Shown: piece by piece, positions 1 to 8,063 of the stretch
Numbering within the stretch: the first letter of the stretch is position 1
Layout of the letters: each line of letters opens with the position of its first letter
Source of the DNA: Runella zeae DSM 19591
GTDB taxonomy: Bacteria > Bacteroidota > Bacteroidia > Cytophagales > Spirosomataceae
DNA: 64,000 bases
Reading direction: 5' to 3'
Assembly (NCBI RefSeq): GCF_000423565.1
Contig: NZ_AUIF01000046.1
Location: 1 to 64,000 of the forward strand
Notes under the pieces: model-generated
The model's input: the letters and a program-made list of their open reading frames with translations, nothing else
What the model was told of the DNA's origin: nothing
Database searches by the model: none
Position numbers and translations under genes: made by a program

Positions 1-258
1 TTCTAATTGCCTCGATGAGTAAATATTGCTCAAATAACCATAGATCAACACTTTTAAAAGCATTCTTGGATGGAAACTTGAGGTGCCCCCACCTTTATAG
101 TTCTGCTCTAATTGGCTTAGTTCCAGCTTGTCTATGACCGAACTTACTACTCGAACTGGATGATTTTTATCTATCAATTCGTCTAAACTCGGTGGCAGAA
201 GGCTTATTTGGTTGGGCGTATAGGGCTTAAATACCACCCGATTTCTTGAGTGTTTCAT
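1..258 (-). CDS. IS1182-like transposase, N-terminal part (cut by window edge)
   Basis: The frame starts at an ATG at 258 and runs off the left edge without a stop, so only the first 86 residues are visible. They begin MKHSRNRVVFKPY and contain the pattern of the DUF772 N-terminal domain of IS1182/IS5-type DDE transposases: a proline-rich start, a 'DKNHPVRVV' segment, then 'FHPRMLLKVLIYGY'. The family cuts and joins element ends during transposition. The catalytic DDE core would lie outside the window. The palindromic end next to the start supports an intact insertion sequence extending leftwards. Confidence 0.85.
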   Translation of the reverse strand, partial: MKHSRNRVVFKPYTPNQISLLPPSLDELIDKNHPVRVVSSVIDKLELSQLEQNYKGGGTSSFHPRMLLKVLIYGYLSNIYSSRQLE

Positions 259-293
259 AGCCCTAATTTACAAAAAAATCTGCCCACAAAAAA

Positions 294-319
294 GAGGCTG
301 TCCCTTTTGAGACAGCCTC
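294..319. mobile_element. Palindromic terminus of the IS1182-like element
   Basis: GAGGCTGTC at 294-302 faces GACAGCCTC at 311-319 across an eight-base loop. Read inwards it begins GAGGCTGTCTCAAAAGG, a typical outer end for elements of this type, and it lies 36 bases upstream of the transposase start. The same hairpin could stop transcription entering the element. The second end and the target duplication are outside the window. Confidence 0.6.
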
Positions 320-366
320 ATTTTGGTATATATTTTAACCTTTGCTTTGTGCATTGGTAGGTCTCA

Positions 367-2280
367 ATGATTATGAAAAACAAATGGAGCAACTGGACAA
401 AATGGGGAGAGAAGTATCGTGGCTTTTTCTGGACAATCGCCCTCATTCTGTTTGTACTTTATCAAAGACTACCTTCTTTTAAAAGCAATATTTATACTCC
501 AAACATCATACTTTCAGAAAAATTTGAACGACAAAACATAGGACTGAATGTACGTTATAGCCTTCGCTTCAACGAGCAGTTACTTCGACAGAAGCAAACT
601 CAACAATTTATTAATCAACATTTTGCTACTAAATCATCTTCCGAAATACTTGTACTAGGCAAATCCTATCATCAATCCGAAGCGTGGATTTATTTTGAAA
701 TTATCAATCCTGTAGCTTCTACTCAAAAGCTGGTTGTAGATGCTAGTCATTTACGATGCGATGCGCTACAGATTTATACAATAGACGAAGGAATACCTAC
801 CCTTAGGGGGAGCATTGAGCGTGCTACTCCTCTCTCTGAGCGGGTCTATCCGTTTTATGAGTTTGCGCTTCCTATATCAAGCCCCCCAAACGATACCGTG
901 CGAGTGATGCTTCGTTCGAGTAGATTTACTGGACTTCATGAATTGGATTTACAACTTTCGACCGAGAAGGAATTTAAAGAATATGCTCTGACCAAAAATC
1001 TTAAAAATACATTCACAGTTTATTGGTTTTTTGCCTTCGCTGTTTTCATGTTGGTGGTTGGAGGAATCTTTCGCCAAAAAAAACTGATTTATTTAGGGGG
1101 CTTTCTTTTTGGGCTTTGTATTATTTATCTCAATAGTGGCTACTTTGTAGATACTTTTCCTTTTGCTTCTCAATCTGCCTTAGGGCCTTCCAACGCAGGA
1201 AGTTTTTCGATATTTCTGACCAACGCCCTGTTTCATCCATTTGCTTATCAAATGATGATACACATACCTATTAATCTTCGACGTTATCGTTTTTGGGCTT
1301 GGTTTTTGGTGGGTTGTAATATTTCGATGATGTTTCTGATAGTAGCCATTCATGCTTCATGGGCAAATATCGTATATACCAATGCACTTCAGATACTTAT
1401 CATTGCCAATATGGCGTGGGCACTTTATCATGCATATTTAGCTTATATTAGAGCCAATATTTCTTATTATTTGCTCGTAGAAGCCTTTGTGTTTGTCCCT
1501 CCGTTGATAGAATTATTGCTTCGGTATTTTAGATTTTTTAATTCTCCATCTCCATTTAGCGAAATCTTTTTCAACGCCTCGGCTGTGATTCTCTTGGTAG
1601 CATATCTTGCCCTCGAAGAACTCAAAAACGAACTTATCCTTAAGCAAAATCTCTTAGAGCGCTTAGATCAACTTCGGCAAAATACCGAAGCGCAACGAAA
1701 ATCTGAAATAGAGGCAATCGGTCGCAATCTTCACGACCAAGTAGGCAATACCCTAGCTTCAGCACTTGGCTATTTGAATATGAAAAAAGTGAACGTTGCT
1801 ACGGCCAAAACGCAGATCATGAATGCTCTTACCGAGTTGCGGTTTATTAGTCACAATCTCGTCAAAGATGATGACCGCCCATTGTCCGAAAAAGTAGAAT
1901 CTTTGATAAGTCGATTCAATGATTTTTCCAGTACCAACTTTTACTTTCAAGATTATAGCGAAAAAAAAATGGATAAAATCCCTCAGCTAACCCAACAAAA
2001 CATCTATAATATGATTGAAGAATTGATGACAAACATCATCAAACACGCTCAAGCTACTGAAGCACACATTCAGTTTTTTGCCAATGATTCTCAATGGCAA
2101 GTAAGCATCGAAGACGATGGCGTGGGTTTTGACACTAATCAAACCTACCAAGGGATTGGGCTTCAAAACATTTATAAAAGAGCCGAGCTAAGCTCCCTTC
2201 GGGTTTTGATAGACTCAACAAATGACGGAACTAGTGTAATCATCGAAACAAACCATGCCCACGACAGTACTCATTATTGA
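367..2280 (+). CDS. 7TM-type sensor histidine kinase (HisKA_3/NarX-like)
   Basis: The protein has an N-terminal membrane anchor (about residues 19-33), a periplasmic domain of about 180 residues resembling 7TMR-DISM extracellular modules, then a block of hydrophobic segments from about 215 to 415 consistent with seven membrane helices. A cytoplasmic kinase core follows: the dimerisation helix has IGRNLHDQVG with His456 as the likely phosphorylation site, then an N-box with EELMTNIIKH and a G-box with EDDGVGFD. It should autophosphorylate and pass phosphate to the response regulator encoded just downstream, with which it overlaps by 26 bases, so the two are co-translated. The signal is unknown; the family often binds carbohydrates or other small molecules. 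ATG at 373 is an alternative start. Confidence 0.88.
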   Translation: MIMKNKWSNWTKWGEKYRGFFWTIALILFVLYQRLPSFKSNIYTPNIILSEKFERQNIGLNVRYSLRFNEQLLRQKQTQQFINQHFATKSSSEILVLGKSYHQSEAWIYFEIINPVASTQKLVVDASHLRCDALQIYTIDEGIPTLRGSIERATPLSERVYPFYEFALPISSPPNDTVRVMLRSSRFTGLHELDLQLSTEKEFKEYALTKNLKNTFTVYWFFAFAVFMLVVGGIFRQKKLIYLGGFLFGLCIIYLNSGYFVDTFPFASQSALGPSNAGSFSIFLTNALFHPFAYQMMIHIPINLRRYRFWAWFLVGCNISMMFLIVAIHASWANIVYTNALQILIIANMAWALYHAYLAYIRANISYYLLVEAFVFVPPLIELLLRYFRFFNSPSPFSEIFFNASAVILLVAYLALEELKNELILKQNLLERLDQLRQNTEAQRKSEIEAIGRNLHDQVGNTLASALGYLNMKKVNVATAKTQIMNALTELRFISHNLVKDDDRPLSEKVESLISRFNDFSSTNFYFQDYSEKKMDKIPQLTQQNIYNMIEELMTNIIKHAQATEAHIQFFANDSQWQVSIEDDGVGFDTNQTYQGIGLQNIYKRAELSSLRVLIDSTNDGTSVIIETNHAHDSTHY

Positions 2281-2881
2281 CGATCATCAGCTTTTCAATG
2301 ACGGTCTAAGCTTGATTTTGAAAGAATCTGCCTATTTTAAAGTAATAGGTCAAGTATATGATAGTAGGCAAGCGGTATATCAATGTCAGGCTCTGAACCC
2401 CAAACTCGTATTGGTTGATTTCAATATGCCTCATTTGGATGGGGTGGCCGTTGTTAGTGCCCTCAAAGCCCAAGGTTTTAAGGGTAAAATAGTAGTAATC
2501 AGTATGTATGCCGATACCAAAGAAATCGCCATATTCAAACAATTGGGCATAGACGGATACCTCCCCAAAACTACCCCCGCTTCTGAGCTAATTAAGATAC
2601 TAAAAAAAATTATGGCTAATGAACGTATCTATGAATCTCTTAATCCTCAAAAAAAACGCTCTATCAAAGGTAGCGTTGCCTCAGAATATAAACTCACCAA
2701 GCGAGAAATTGATATTTTAAGAGCCCTGAAAAAAGGAATTACTACTGAGCAAGTAGCCCACGAACTAAACCTTAGTTACTATACCGTAGAAACACATCGC
2801 AAAAATATTAATCAAAAACTCAATTTAAAAAGCAAAATTGAATTTTATGAATTTTTACGAAACTTTGAGAGAGAAGACTAA
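2255..2881 (+). CDS. LuxR/NarL-family response regulator
   Basis: A receiver domain occupies about residues 3-120, with the acidic pair Asp9/Asp10, the likely phospho-acceptor Asp55 in LVLVDFNMP and the conserved Lys105. A LuxR-type helix-turn-helix fills about residues 145-205 (LTKREIDILRAL, then SYYTVETHRKNI). Total length of 208 residues is normal for the family. The start overlaps the end of the kinase gene, so this is its cognate partner and acts as the DNA-binding output. No target promoter can be assigned from this window. Confidence 0.93.
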   Translation: MPTTVLIIDDHQLFNDGLSLILKESAYFKVIGQVYDSRQAVYQCQALNPKLVLVDFNMPHLDGVAVVSALKAQGFKGKIVVISMYADTKEIAIFKQLGIDGYLPKTTPASELIKILKKIMANERIYESLNPQKKRSIKGSVASEYKLTKREIDILRALKKGITTEQVAHELNLSYYTVETHRKNINQKLNLKSKIEFYEFLRNFERED

Positions 2882-2886
2882 AGAGG

Positions 2887-3780
2887 CTAAAAAACAACGT
2901 GCATAGCCTGTTGATTTTGGGTCATTTGCTTCTGAAATTGTTTCGGCGACTGACCTACTTGTTTTTTGAAAATACGCACAAAATACGCATCATCATCATA
3001 TCCTAGCTGCTCGGCGACTTCGGCAATGGTGTTTTCTTTTTGAAGCAACAAACGTTTTGCTTCAATCATTACTCTTTTCAAAATCAATGCACCGGTGGTT
3101 TGGTGTTGGATTTCTTGGCAGATACGGTTGAGATGCCGGGGAGTCATGTGCATCAAATCCGCATAATCTTTAGGAAGCTTTTTGGTCTTAAAGTTTTCTT
3201 CGATCAATCGTTCTAATTTTTTTACTCTCAAAAAATTAAGGTGCGAAGACGGTACCCTTTCTTCCTGATAAATCCGCGTTAGATGAATATAAACCAAGTC
3301 AATCAAAGACGTGAGTTTGGGGTATTTTAGTGGCAATAGCTGCTGATATTCGTCATAAATAGCTTTAAACAAAGGGGTGAGCTCTTGAAGCTGAATTTCA
3401 GTGAGGTATATCACAGGGTAATTTATTTCCAAATAATAAAAAGGAAAATCACTGAGCCGTTTTGAAAGGTAAGTCTGATTATAGAAGGCTTCGGTATGAA
3501 AAAATACATAGCCGTCTACATCTTCCGAAAGTACCCAGCTATGTACTTGGCCAGGGGTAAGCAAAAACACACTACCCGGTCTAACATCGTAAGTATCAAA
3601 ATCTATGTAATGAATGCCGCTGCCCCTCGTAAAAAGTACCGTGATATAAGTACTATGCTTGTGAGGGGTATTTACAAATTGGTGCTCCTCCAAATGTGGC
3701 CTAAGCGCATTGGCATACAAAGCATGAGCCATGCTATCTTCGGCGAATTCGGCTATGCCATAAATAGGGAAATTTTTCAT
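2887..3780 (-). CDS. AraC-family transcriptional regulator
   Basis: An N-terminal cupin sensor (HKHSTYITVLF, PGSVFLLTPGQVHSW) is followed by an AraC-type double helix-turn-helix in the last 100 residues (LPKDYADLMHMTPRHLN, ending with AYFVRIFKKQVGQSPKQF). I chose the ATG at 3780 because MKNFPIYG begins the conserved part; an upstream ATG at 3843 would add 21 residues that overlap the divergent promoter. It ends six bases from the response regulator gene, which is convergent. The ligand is unknown. Confidence 0.88.
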   Translation of the reverse strand: MKNFPIYGIAEFAEDSMAHALYANALRPHLEEHQFVNTPHKHSTYITVLFTRGSGIHYIDFDTYDVRPGSVFLLTPGQVHSWVLSEDVDGYVFFHTEAFYNQTYLSKRLSDFPFYYLEINYPVIYLTEIQLQELTPLFKAIYDEYQQLLPLKYPKLTSLIDLVYIHLTRIYQEERVPSSHLNFLRVKKLERLIEENFKTKKLPKDYADLMHMTPRHLNRICQEIQHQTTGALILKRVMIEAKRLLLQKENTIAEVAEQLGYDDDAYFVRIFKKQVGQSPKQFQKQMTQNQQAMHVVF

Positions 3781-3851
3781 GATACACGCTAATGTCCGTT
3801 TAGTACTACTTTTTGGCACTAAATGCCCTGTTTTATGAAGCAATAGGGCTC

Positions 3852-3859
3852 TATTTTTG
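3852..3859 (+). promoter_or_regulatory. Probable -7 element for the DUF983 gene
   Basis: TATTTTTG matches the Bacteroidota -7 consensus TAnnTTTG exactly and sits 25 bases before the ATG at 3885. I see no convincing -33 TTTG at the right spacing, so only half of the promoter is supported. Confidence 0.4.
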
Positions 3860-3884
3860 CATTGTAAACATTCTCAATAAAGCA

Positions 3885-4241
3885 ATGGCACTCTATCATA
3901 TGATTCACAATAGATGTCCTAAATGTCATCAGGGACAAGTTTTTAAAACCAATAACCTCTTCAGCTTTCGTCCTACCAAAATGGAAGATGCGTGTCCGCA
4001 TTGCCATCAAAACTTTGTCAAAGAGCCGGGGTTTTATTGGGGAGCAATGTACGTAAGCTATGCCTTGGCTACCGCCGAAATGGCCCTAGCCTACGTTACT
4101 GCCTTATTGTTGGGGGCAAGTCCTTTCGACTTTGTTAATTTGGGAATTTGTATTGCCGTTGTTATCTTTTTATTTCCTTTCAATTTCCGCATGGCTCGCC
4201 TGATATGGCTTTATCTGTTTACGGGTGTGGTTGAGTCGTAG
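3885..4241 (+). CDS. DUF983 small membrane protein
   Basis: The 118-residue protein starts with a zinc-ribbon-like pair (CPKCHQG, then CPHCHQNF about 30 residues later), followed by two hydrophobic segments predicted to span the inner membrane. This is the layout of DUF983, a common uncharacterised Bacteroidota/Alphaproteobacteria family. I took the ATG at 3885 because the HNRCPKC motif then lies near the N-terminus as in relatives; the longer frame from 3813 begins upstream of a good -7 element. It ends two bases from the convergent pseudouridine synthase gene. Confidence 0.85.
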   Translation: MALYHMIHNRCPKCHQGQVFKTNNLFSFRPTKMEDACPHCHQNFVKEPGFYWGAMYVSYALATAEMALAYVTALLLGASPFDFVNLGICIAVVIFLFPFNFRMARLIWLYLFTGVVES

Positions 4242-4242
4242 C

Positions 4243-5271
4243 CTAAGAGTAGGCGTACTTTTCCCATTTGTCTATCACAGCTTTAAAGTCAGCCGGCAAT
4301 TCGGAATCAAACTGAAGCCATTGTTTGGTGCGTGGGTGTTGAAACCCAATCGACTTAGCATGGAGGGCTTGCCGAGGCATGAGCTCAAAACAATTTTCAA
4401 CAAAAGACCGATAACTACCGCTGGTGGTTCCACGGAGTATTTTATCGCCTCCATATACCGAGTCACTAAACAGCGGATGCCCTAAGTGCTGAAAATGCGC
4501 CCTAATCTGGTGAGTTCGTCCAGTCTCTAAATTACATTTTACGAGCGATACATACTTGTAAGATTGCAATACTTCGTAGTGGGTTACGGCATGCTTTCCT
4601 TGACTACCATCCACATACACCGACATCACTTTACGATCACGGGCACTTCTTCCGATGTGCCCTACTATCGTTCCTTTACTTACTTTTGGCTCTCCCCACA
4701 CCAAAGCATAATAGGTACGCTCAGTAGTATGCTCAAAAAACTGACGTGCAATGTGTGCCATGGAGTATTCGGTTTTGGCAATCACTAAGAGTCCAGAAGT
4801 ATCTTTATCGATACGATGAATCAAGCCCGGACGGGCTTCCCCGTTTCGTCCTGTGGGTAAATGCTGAAAATGATAAACTAGTGCATTGACGACCGTCCCG
4901 CTCCAATTACCGTACGCCGGATGTACTACCATACCAGCGGGCTTGTTGAGTACTAGTACTTCTTCATCTTCGTAGACAATATCAAGCGGAATATTTTCGG
5001 GGATAATCTCGGTTTCGCGGGGGGGGTGAGGCAGCGAAATCGTAATCACATCAAATGGTTTGACTTTATAGCTTGATTTTATAGCTTTATTATTAACTTT
5101 GACCGATTCGGTCTCAATCGCATTCTGAAGCTTAGTACGAGTGACACCAGAAAGATGATGTTTTAAATAATGGTCTATGCGCATGAGGGTTTGGCCTTTA
5201 TCGGCTACTATTCTATGATGCTCATAAAGCTCTTCATCTTCTTCTGTCAAGTATGGGTTGTTTTCTTGCAT
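4243..5271 (-). CDS. RluA/RluD-family pseudouridine synthase
   Basis: An S4 RNA-binding domain lies at about residues 28-90, followed by the RluA catalytic domain. The signature GLIHRIDKDTSGLLVIAKT contains the catalytic aspartate (RIDKDTSG), and the C-terminal GRTHQIRAHFQHLGHPL is the other family hallmark. The enzyme converts uridines to pseudouridine, probably in 23S rRNA helix 69 if it is RluD-type; the S4 domain and length of 342 residues favour that, but the exact RNA target cannot be proved by eye. It is transcribed towards the DUF983 gene. Confidence 0.93.
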   Translation of the reverse strand: MQENNPYLTEEDEELYEHHRIVADKGQTLMRIDHYLKHHLSGVTRTKLQNAIETESVKVNNKAIKSSYKVKPFDVITISLPHPPRETEIIPENIPLDIVYEDEEVLVLNKPAGMVVHPAYGNWSGTVVNALVYHFQHLPTGRNGEARPGLIHRIDKDTSGLLVIAKTEYSMAHIARQFFEHTTERTYYALVWGEPKVSKGTIVGHIGRSARDRKVMSVYVDGSQGKHAVTHYEVLQSYKYVSLVKCNLETGRTHQIRAHFQHLGHPLFSDSVYGGDKILRGTTSGSYRSFVENCFELMPRQALHAKSIGFQHPRTKQWLQFDSELPADFKAVIDKWEKYAYS

Positions 5272-5356
5272 TGAAATATTTTTTAAATTTCACAATAAAA
5301 TTTTTAAGATTGCGTTTCTTGGGCTAATAACTAATCCTAACAATTATAAAAATCTT

Positions 5357-6319
5357 ATGGACTACAATCAAGGACAAAAGAATGACCGTAAAAGCCTTCT
5401 CCTTGCTGCATTGGCTATTTTAGCGCTCCTCAACGTGGTGCTAATTTATTTTTTCTACAAAGAACGAGAAAAGAATAAAGAACAAGAAACAGTAATTGCA
5501 GCTAAAACGGAAGAGCTTGTCTCTACCAAGATGAAATTAGATTCTATTTCTGCTCAGTTGGATTCCAAAATTGCTGAAATCCAACAACTAGGTGGTCAGG
5601 TTGATTCTCTTATTGCTTTGAAACAACAAATTGAACGAGATAAAGCTGCCCTCAAAAGTGCCTCAACAGCTGCCTCGGTCGATGTCTCTAAATACAAACA
5701 AAAGATTCGTGAATATGAAGCGATCTTGAACCAAAAAGACCAAGATATTGCTAAACTCAAAGAAGAATTGGGAATTGTGACGGCCCAAAATCAAGAACTT
5801 GCCAGCAAAGTAACTGGCTTGGAAGGCGAAAAACAAACCTTACAAAAAAGCTTTGAAGATTCGGTCGGAACTTTGAGCAACAAAAACCGGGAATTGGCCG
5901 AGAAAGTTACGATTGCATCTGCTTTGAAGGCCGAGAAAATCGCCGTAAATGCCGTATCGGCTAAAGGGAAAGAACGCGACGGCGGTAGCTACCGTGCCAA
6001 GCGTATTGATAAGCTAAAAGTAGATTTTGACTTAGCCGCCAACCCTATCTCTCCCAATGGCGAGCGCGAAATTTATCTGCGTATCTTGGATCCAGAAGGA
6101 GCAGTGATGGCTGATATGGCTACTGGCTCAGGTACTTTTGTGTATCAAGGCAGAGAGACTGTTTATACCGCCAAACAAACGCTAGACTATAGCAACGAAG
6201 GCTCACAAGGCTCTATTATTTATTCGAGAGGTGGTATACCACTCAAAAAAGGCGAACATACTATTGAGCTTTACTGCCAAGGGTTCCGTATTGGGTCTAC
6301 GGTATTTAAAGTCAAATAA
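5357..6319 (+). CDS. Membrane-anchored coiled-coil protein, unknown function
   Basis: The protein has one N-terminal membrane helix (about residues 12-35, SLLLAALAILALLNVVLIYFF). A long coiled coil follows (about 40-200) rich in Lys, Glu, Gln and Ala with heptad-like spacing. The last 110 residues form a compact, probably beta-rich domain (KVDFDLAANPISPNGEREIYL). The topology suggests the coiled coil and the C-terminal domain lie in the periplasm. I chose the ATG at 5357 because the upstream extension from 5258 overlaps the divergent gene. The family is recognisable in Cytophagales as a hypothetical protein; no function is assigned. A strong terminator follows. Confidence 0.75.
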   Translation: MDYNQGQKNDRKSLLLAALAILALLNVVLIYFFYKEREKNKEQETVIAAKTEELVSTKMKLDSISAQLDSKIAEIQQLGGQVDSLIALKQQIERDKAALKSASTAASVDVSKYKQKIREYEAILNQKDQDIAKLKEELGIVTAQNQELASKVTGLEGEKQTLQKSFEDSVGTLSNKNRELAEKVTIASALKAEKIAVNAVSAKGKERDGGSYRAKRIDKLKVDFDLAANPISPNGEREIYLRILDPEGAVMADMATGSGTFVYQGRETVYTAKQTLDYSNEGSQGSIIYSRGGIPLKKGEHTIELYCQGFRIGSTVFKVK

Positions 6320-6337
6320 TTCCTTTGTGACTGTGAT

Positions 6338-6414
6338 AGAGAGGATTAGAGTTTATTTTGGGAAATAAATAAAAACTTTTGCCCAAAAATGAACCTCTAG
6401 CCCTCTCTTTTTTT
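6338..6414 (+). terminator. Long hairpin terminator after the coiled-coil gene
   Basis: AGAGAGG at 6338-6344 pairs with CCTCTCT at 6402-6408, and the inner arms (AGAGTTTATTTTGGG against CCCAAAAATGAACCTCT) continue the stem with few mismatches. A run of seven T residues follows. Confidence 0.75.
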
Positions 6415-6451
6415 GTTATTTGTAAATAAAATAAACTTTTTTCCACGTTTT

Positions 6452-6483
6452 TTTGTAGAAAACTCAACTATTGATTAGTTTTC
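6452..6483 (+). promoter_or_regulatory. Promoter of infC
   Basis: TTTG at 6452-6455 and TAGTTTTC at 6476-6483 are separated by 20 bases, matching the Bacteroidota sigma factor pattern TTTG-N19-21-TAnnTTTG at all but the last base. It lies 38 bases before the infC ATG and just after the upstream terminator, so infC has its own transcript. Confidence 0.5.
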
Positions 6484-6520
6484 GCAGTAAACAAAATGTT
6501 ACTATAATTTTAAGTACTGA

Positions 6521-7075
6521 ATGGCTCAACAACAACGCAAACCTTTCCGCCCAGTAAGACAAGAAGAACCGTACCGTATCAATGATCGTATCCGTGTACC
6601 TCAAGTACGCCTCGTAGGTGAAAACATTGCTCCTGGCATCTATGATATTCAGCAAGCATTGCGCATGGCTGAAGAGCAAAACCTTGATTTGGTAGAGATT
6701 TCTCCTAATGCCGTTCCGCCTGTTTGCAAAGTGATTGATTATTCTAAGTTCAAGTATGAACAAAAGAAAAAGCAAAAAGAGATTAAAGCAAACGCCCAAA
6801 AAGTAGTCATTAAAGAAATCCGGTTTAGTCCAACTACCGACGATCACGATTATGAATTTAAGCTAAAACACGCCCTCAACTTCCTGAAAGAAGGAGCAAA
6901 GGTAAAAGCTTATGTACAGTTTTCTGGTCGGGAAATTGTATTCAAAGAACAAGGCTATAAATTGCTTGAACGTTTTGCCAAAGCACTCGATGAAGTAGGT
7001 AAAATCGAATTAGAGCCTAAGTTAGAAGGCAAACGTATGAGCATTATTTTAACGCCTAAAGCGCTCAAAAAATAA
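6521..7075 (+). CDS. infC: Translation initiation factor IF-3
   Basis: The 184-residue protein has both IF-3 domains: the N-terminal domain ([19 protein letters not shown], then [28 protein letters not shown]), a charged linker of KKKQKE type, and the C-terminal domain ([20 protein letters not shown]). IF-3 binds the 30S subunit, prevents premature 50S joining and checks the start codon. It starts at an ordinary ATG. Oddly, it is followed directly by a terminator and a convergent transporter gene, without the rpmI and rplT genes that normally follow infC. Confidence 0.97.
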   Translation: MAQQQRKPFRPVRQEEPYRINDRIRVPQVRLVGENIAPGIYDIQQALRMAEEQNLDLVEISPNAVPPVCKVIDYSKFKYEQKKKQKEIKANAQKVVIKEIRFSPTTDDHDYEFKLKHALNFLKEGAKVKAYVQFSGREIVFKEQGYKLLERFAKALDEVGKIELEPKLEGKRMSIILTPKALKK

Positions 7076-7111
7076 GCGCAAGAAGCATTTTATCTTGCAT
7101 GATATATCGCA

Positions 7112-7141
7112 AAAGCTGCAAATATCCTTTGCAGCTTTTTT
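7112..7141 (+). terminator. Terminator of infC
   Basis: AAAGCTGCAAA at 7112-7122 and TTTGCAGCTTT at 7128-7138 form a perfect 11 bp stem with a five-base loop, followed by more T. It can serve both infC and the convergent EamA gene. Confidence 0.85.
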
Positions 7142-7158
7142 GTGTTGTATCTCATTTT

Positions 7159-8055
7159 TTATCTGAATAAAATAATCAAAGCAGCTCCTGCCACCATAAT
7201 AGCAGCCCCTCCAAGTTTGCGCCAAAGCCTAGTTTCTTTGAAAAAATGTACCCCCAATAGTACACTTACCAGCGCCGAAATTTGAAACAATGCCAACGCA
7301 TAACTCACCTGAATTCCCTCAAAAGCGTAATTGGTCGATAGTTGCATCACCCCTGTGGAAATGGCTAAGGCGAAAAAATGCCATTTATAGGTTCTGACGA
7401 TTCTTATTTGTACTTCTAATTGGAGCTTTTGTGCAGTCAATAAGAGCAGCAACATCGATACTATAAACCCTCCCACACACCACGACACAAAAGCCACATT
7501 GGCATCGGTAAGCAAGATGATTTTTTTGAGAAATAAGGCATCAATCGCCGAAAAAATCAATGCCAAAAACCGATATTGAACTTCTTTTTTTTTGAAAATA
7601 TCCCAACTAAATCGCTCCGAAGAACCCGATTGGCTCAATACAAAGTAACTTCCTGACACAATCAGCAGCATTCCGACTATGCCCCAAAGGTTGGGTATCT
7701 CACCCACTAAAAAAATGCCAAACACTAAGCTTACCAATGATTTATAGGCATTGATGGGGCCTAGTACCGACAGGTCTCCTTCTTGGAGCGATTTGACAAG
7801 AAAGAAGTTTCCAGTTACTGCCAATAAATTGAAAATGAGTGAATTGTACCAAAACTCAGCCGGGAGCTGAGGCAATGGATGAAGGAGGAGATACCCAAAA
7901 CAAGCTACGCTAAGTAACGCGTAGGTAATCATCACCACAAACAATGGGTTGGATTGGCGCTGGGTTAGGTATTTTTGGAAAACGTTTGATAAAGGGTTTA
8001 CCAAAATCCTAACCCCAATCGCCAATGTCGTAGTACTAAGAATCAGTAACAGCAC
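7159..8055 (-). CDS. EamA/DMT-family transporter
   Basis: The 298-residue protein is almost entirely hydrophobic, with about ten membrane helices in two halves, as in drug/metabolite transporters with duplicated EamA domains. A glycine-rich segment (FGIFLVGEIPNLWGIVGMLLIVSG) marks the end of the first half. Substrate cannot be read from the sequence. The gene begins nine bases after the oxidoreductase gene stop, so the two form an operon and the substrate may be related to that enzyme, which is inference only. Confidence 0.85.
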   Translation of the reverse strand: MLLLILSTTTLAIGVRILVNPLSNVFQKYLTQRQSNPLFVVMITYALLSVACFGYLLLHPLPQLPAEFWYNSLIFNLLAVTGNFFLVKSLQEGDLSVLGPINAYKSLVSLVFGIFLVGEIPNLWGIVGMLLIVSGSYFVLSQSGSSERFSWDIFKKKEVQYRFLALIFSAIDALFLKKIILLTDANVAFVSWCVGGFIVSMLLLLLTAQKLQLEVQIRIVRTYKWHFFALAISTGVMQLSTNYAFEGIQVSYALALFQISALVSVLLGVHFFKETRLWRKLGGAAIMVAGAALIILFR

Positions 8056-8063
8056 CTAGTTTG

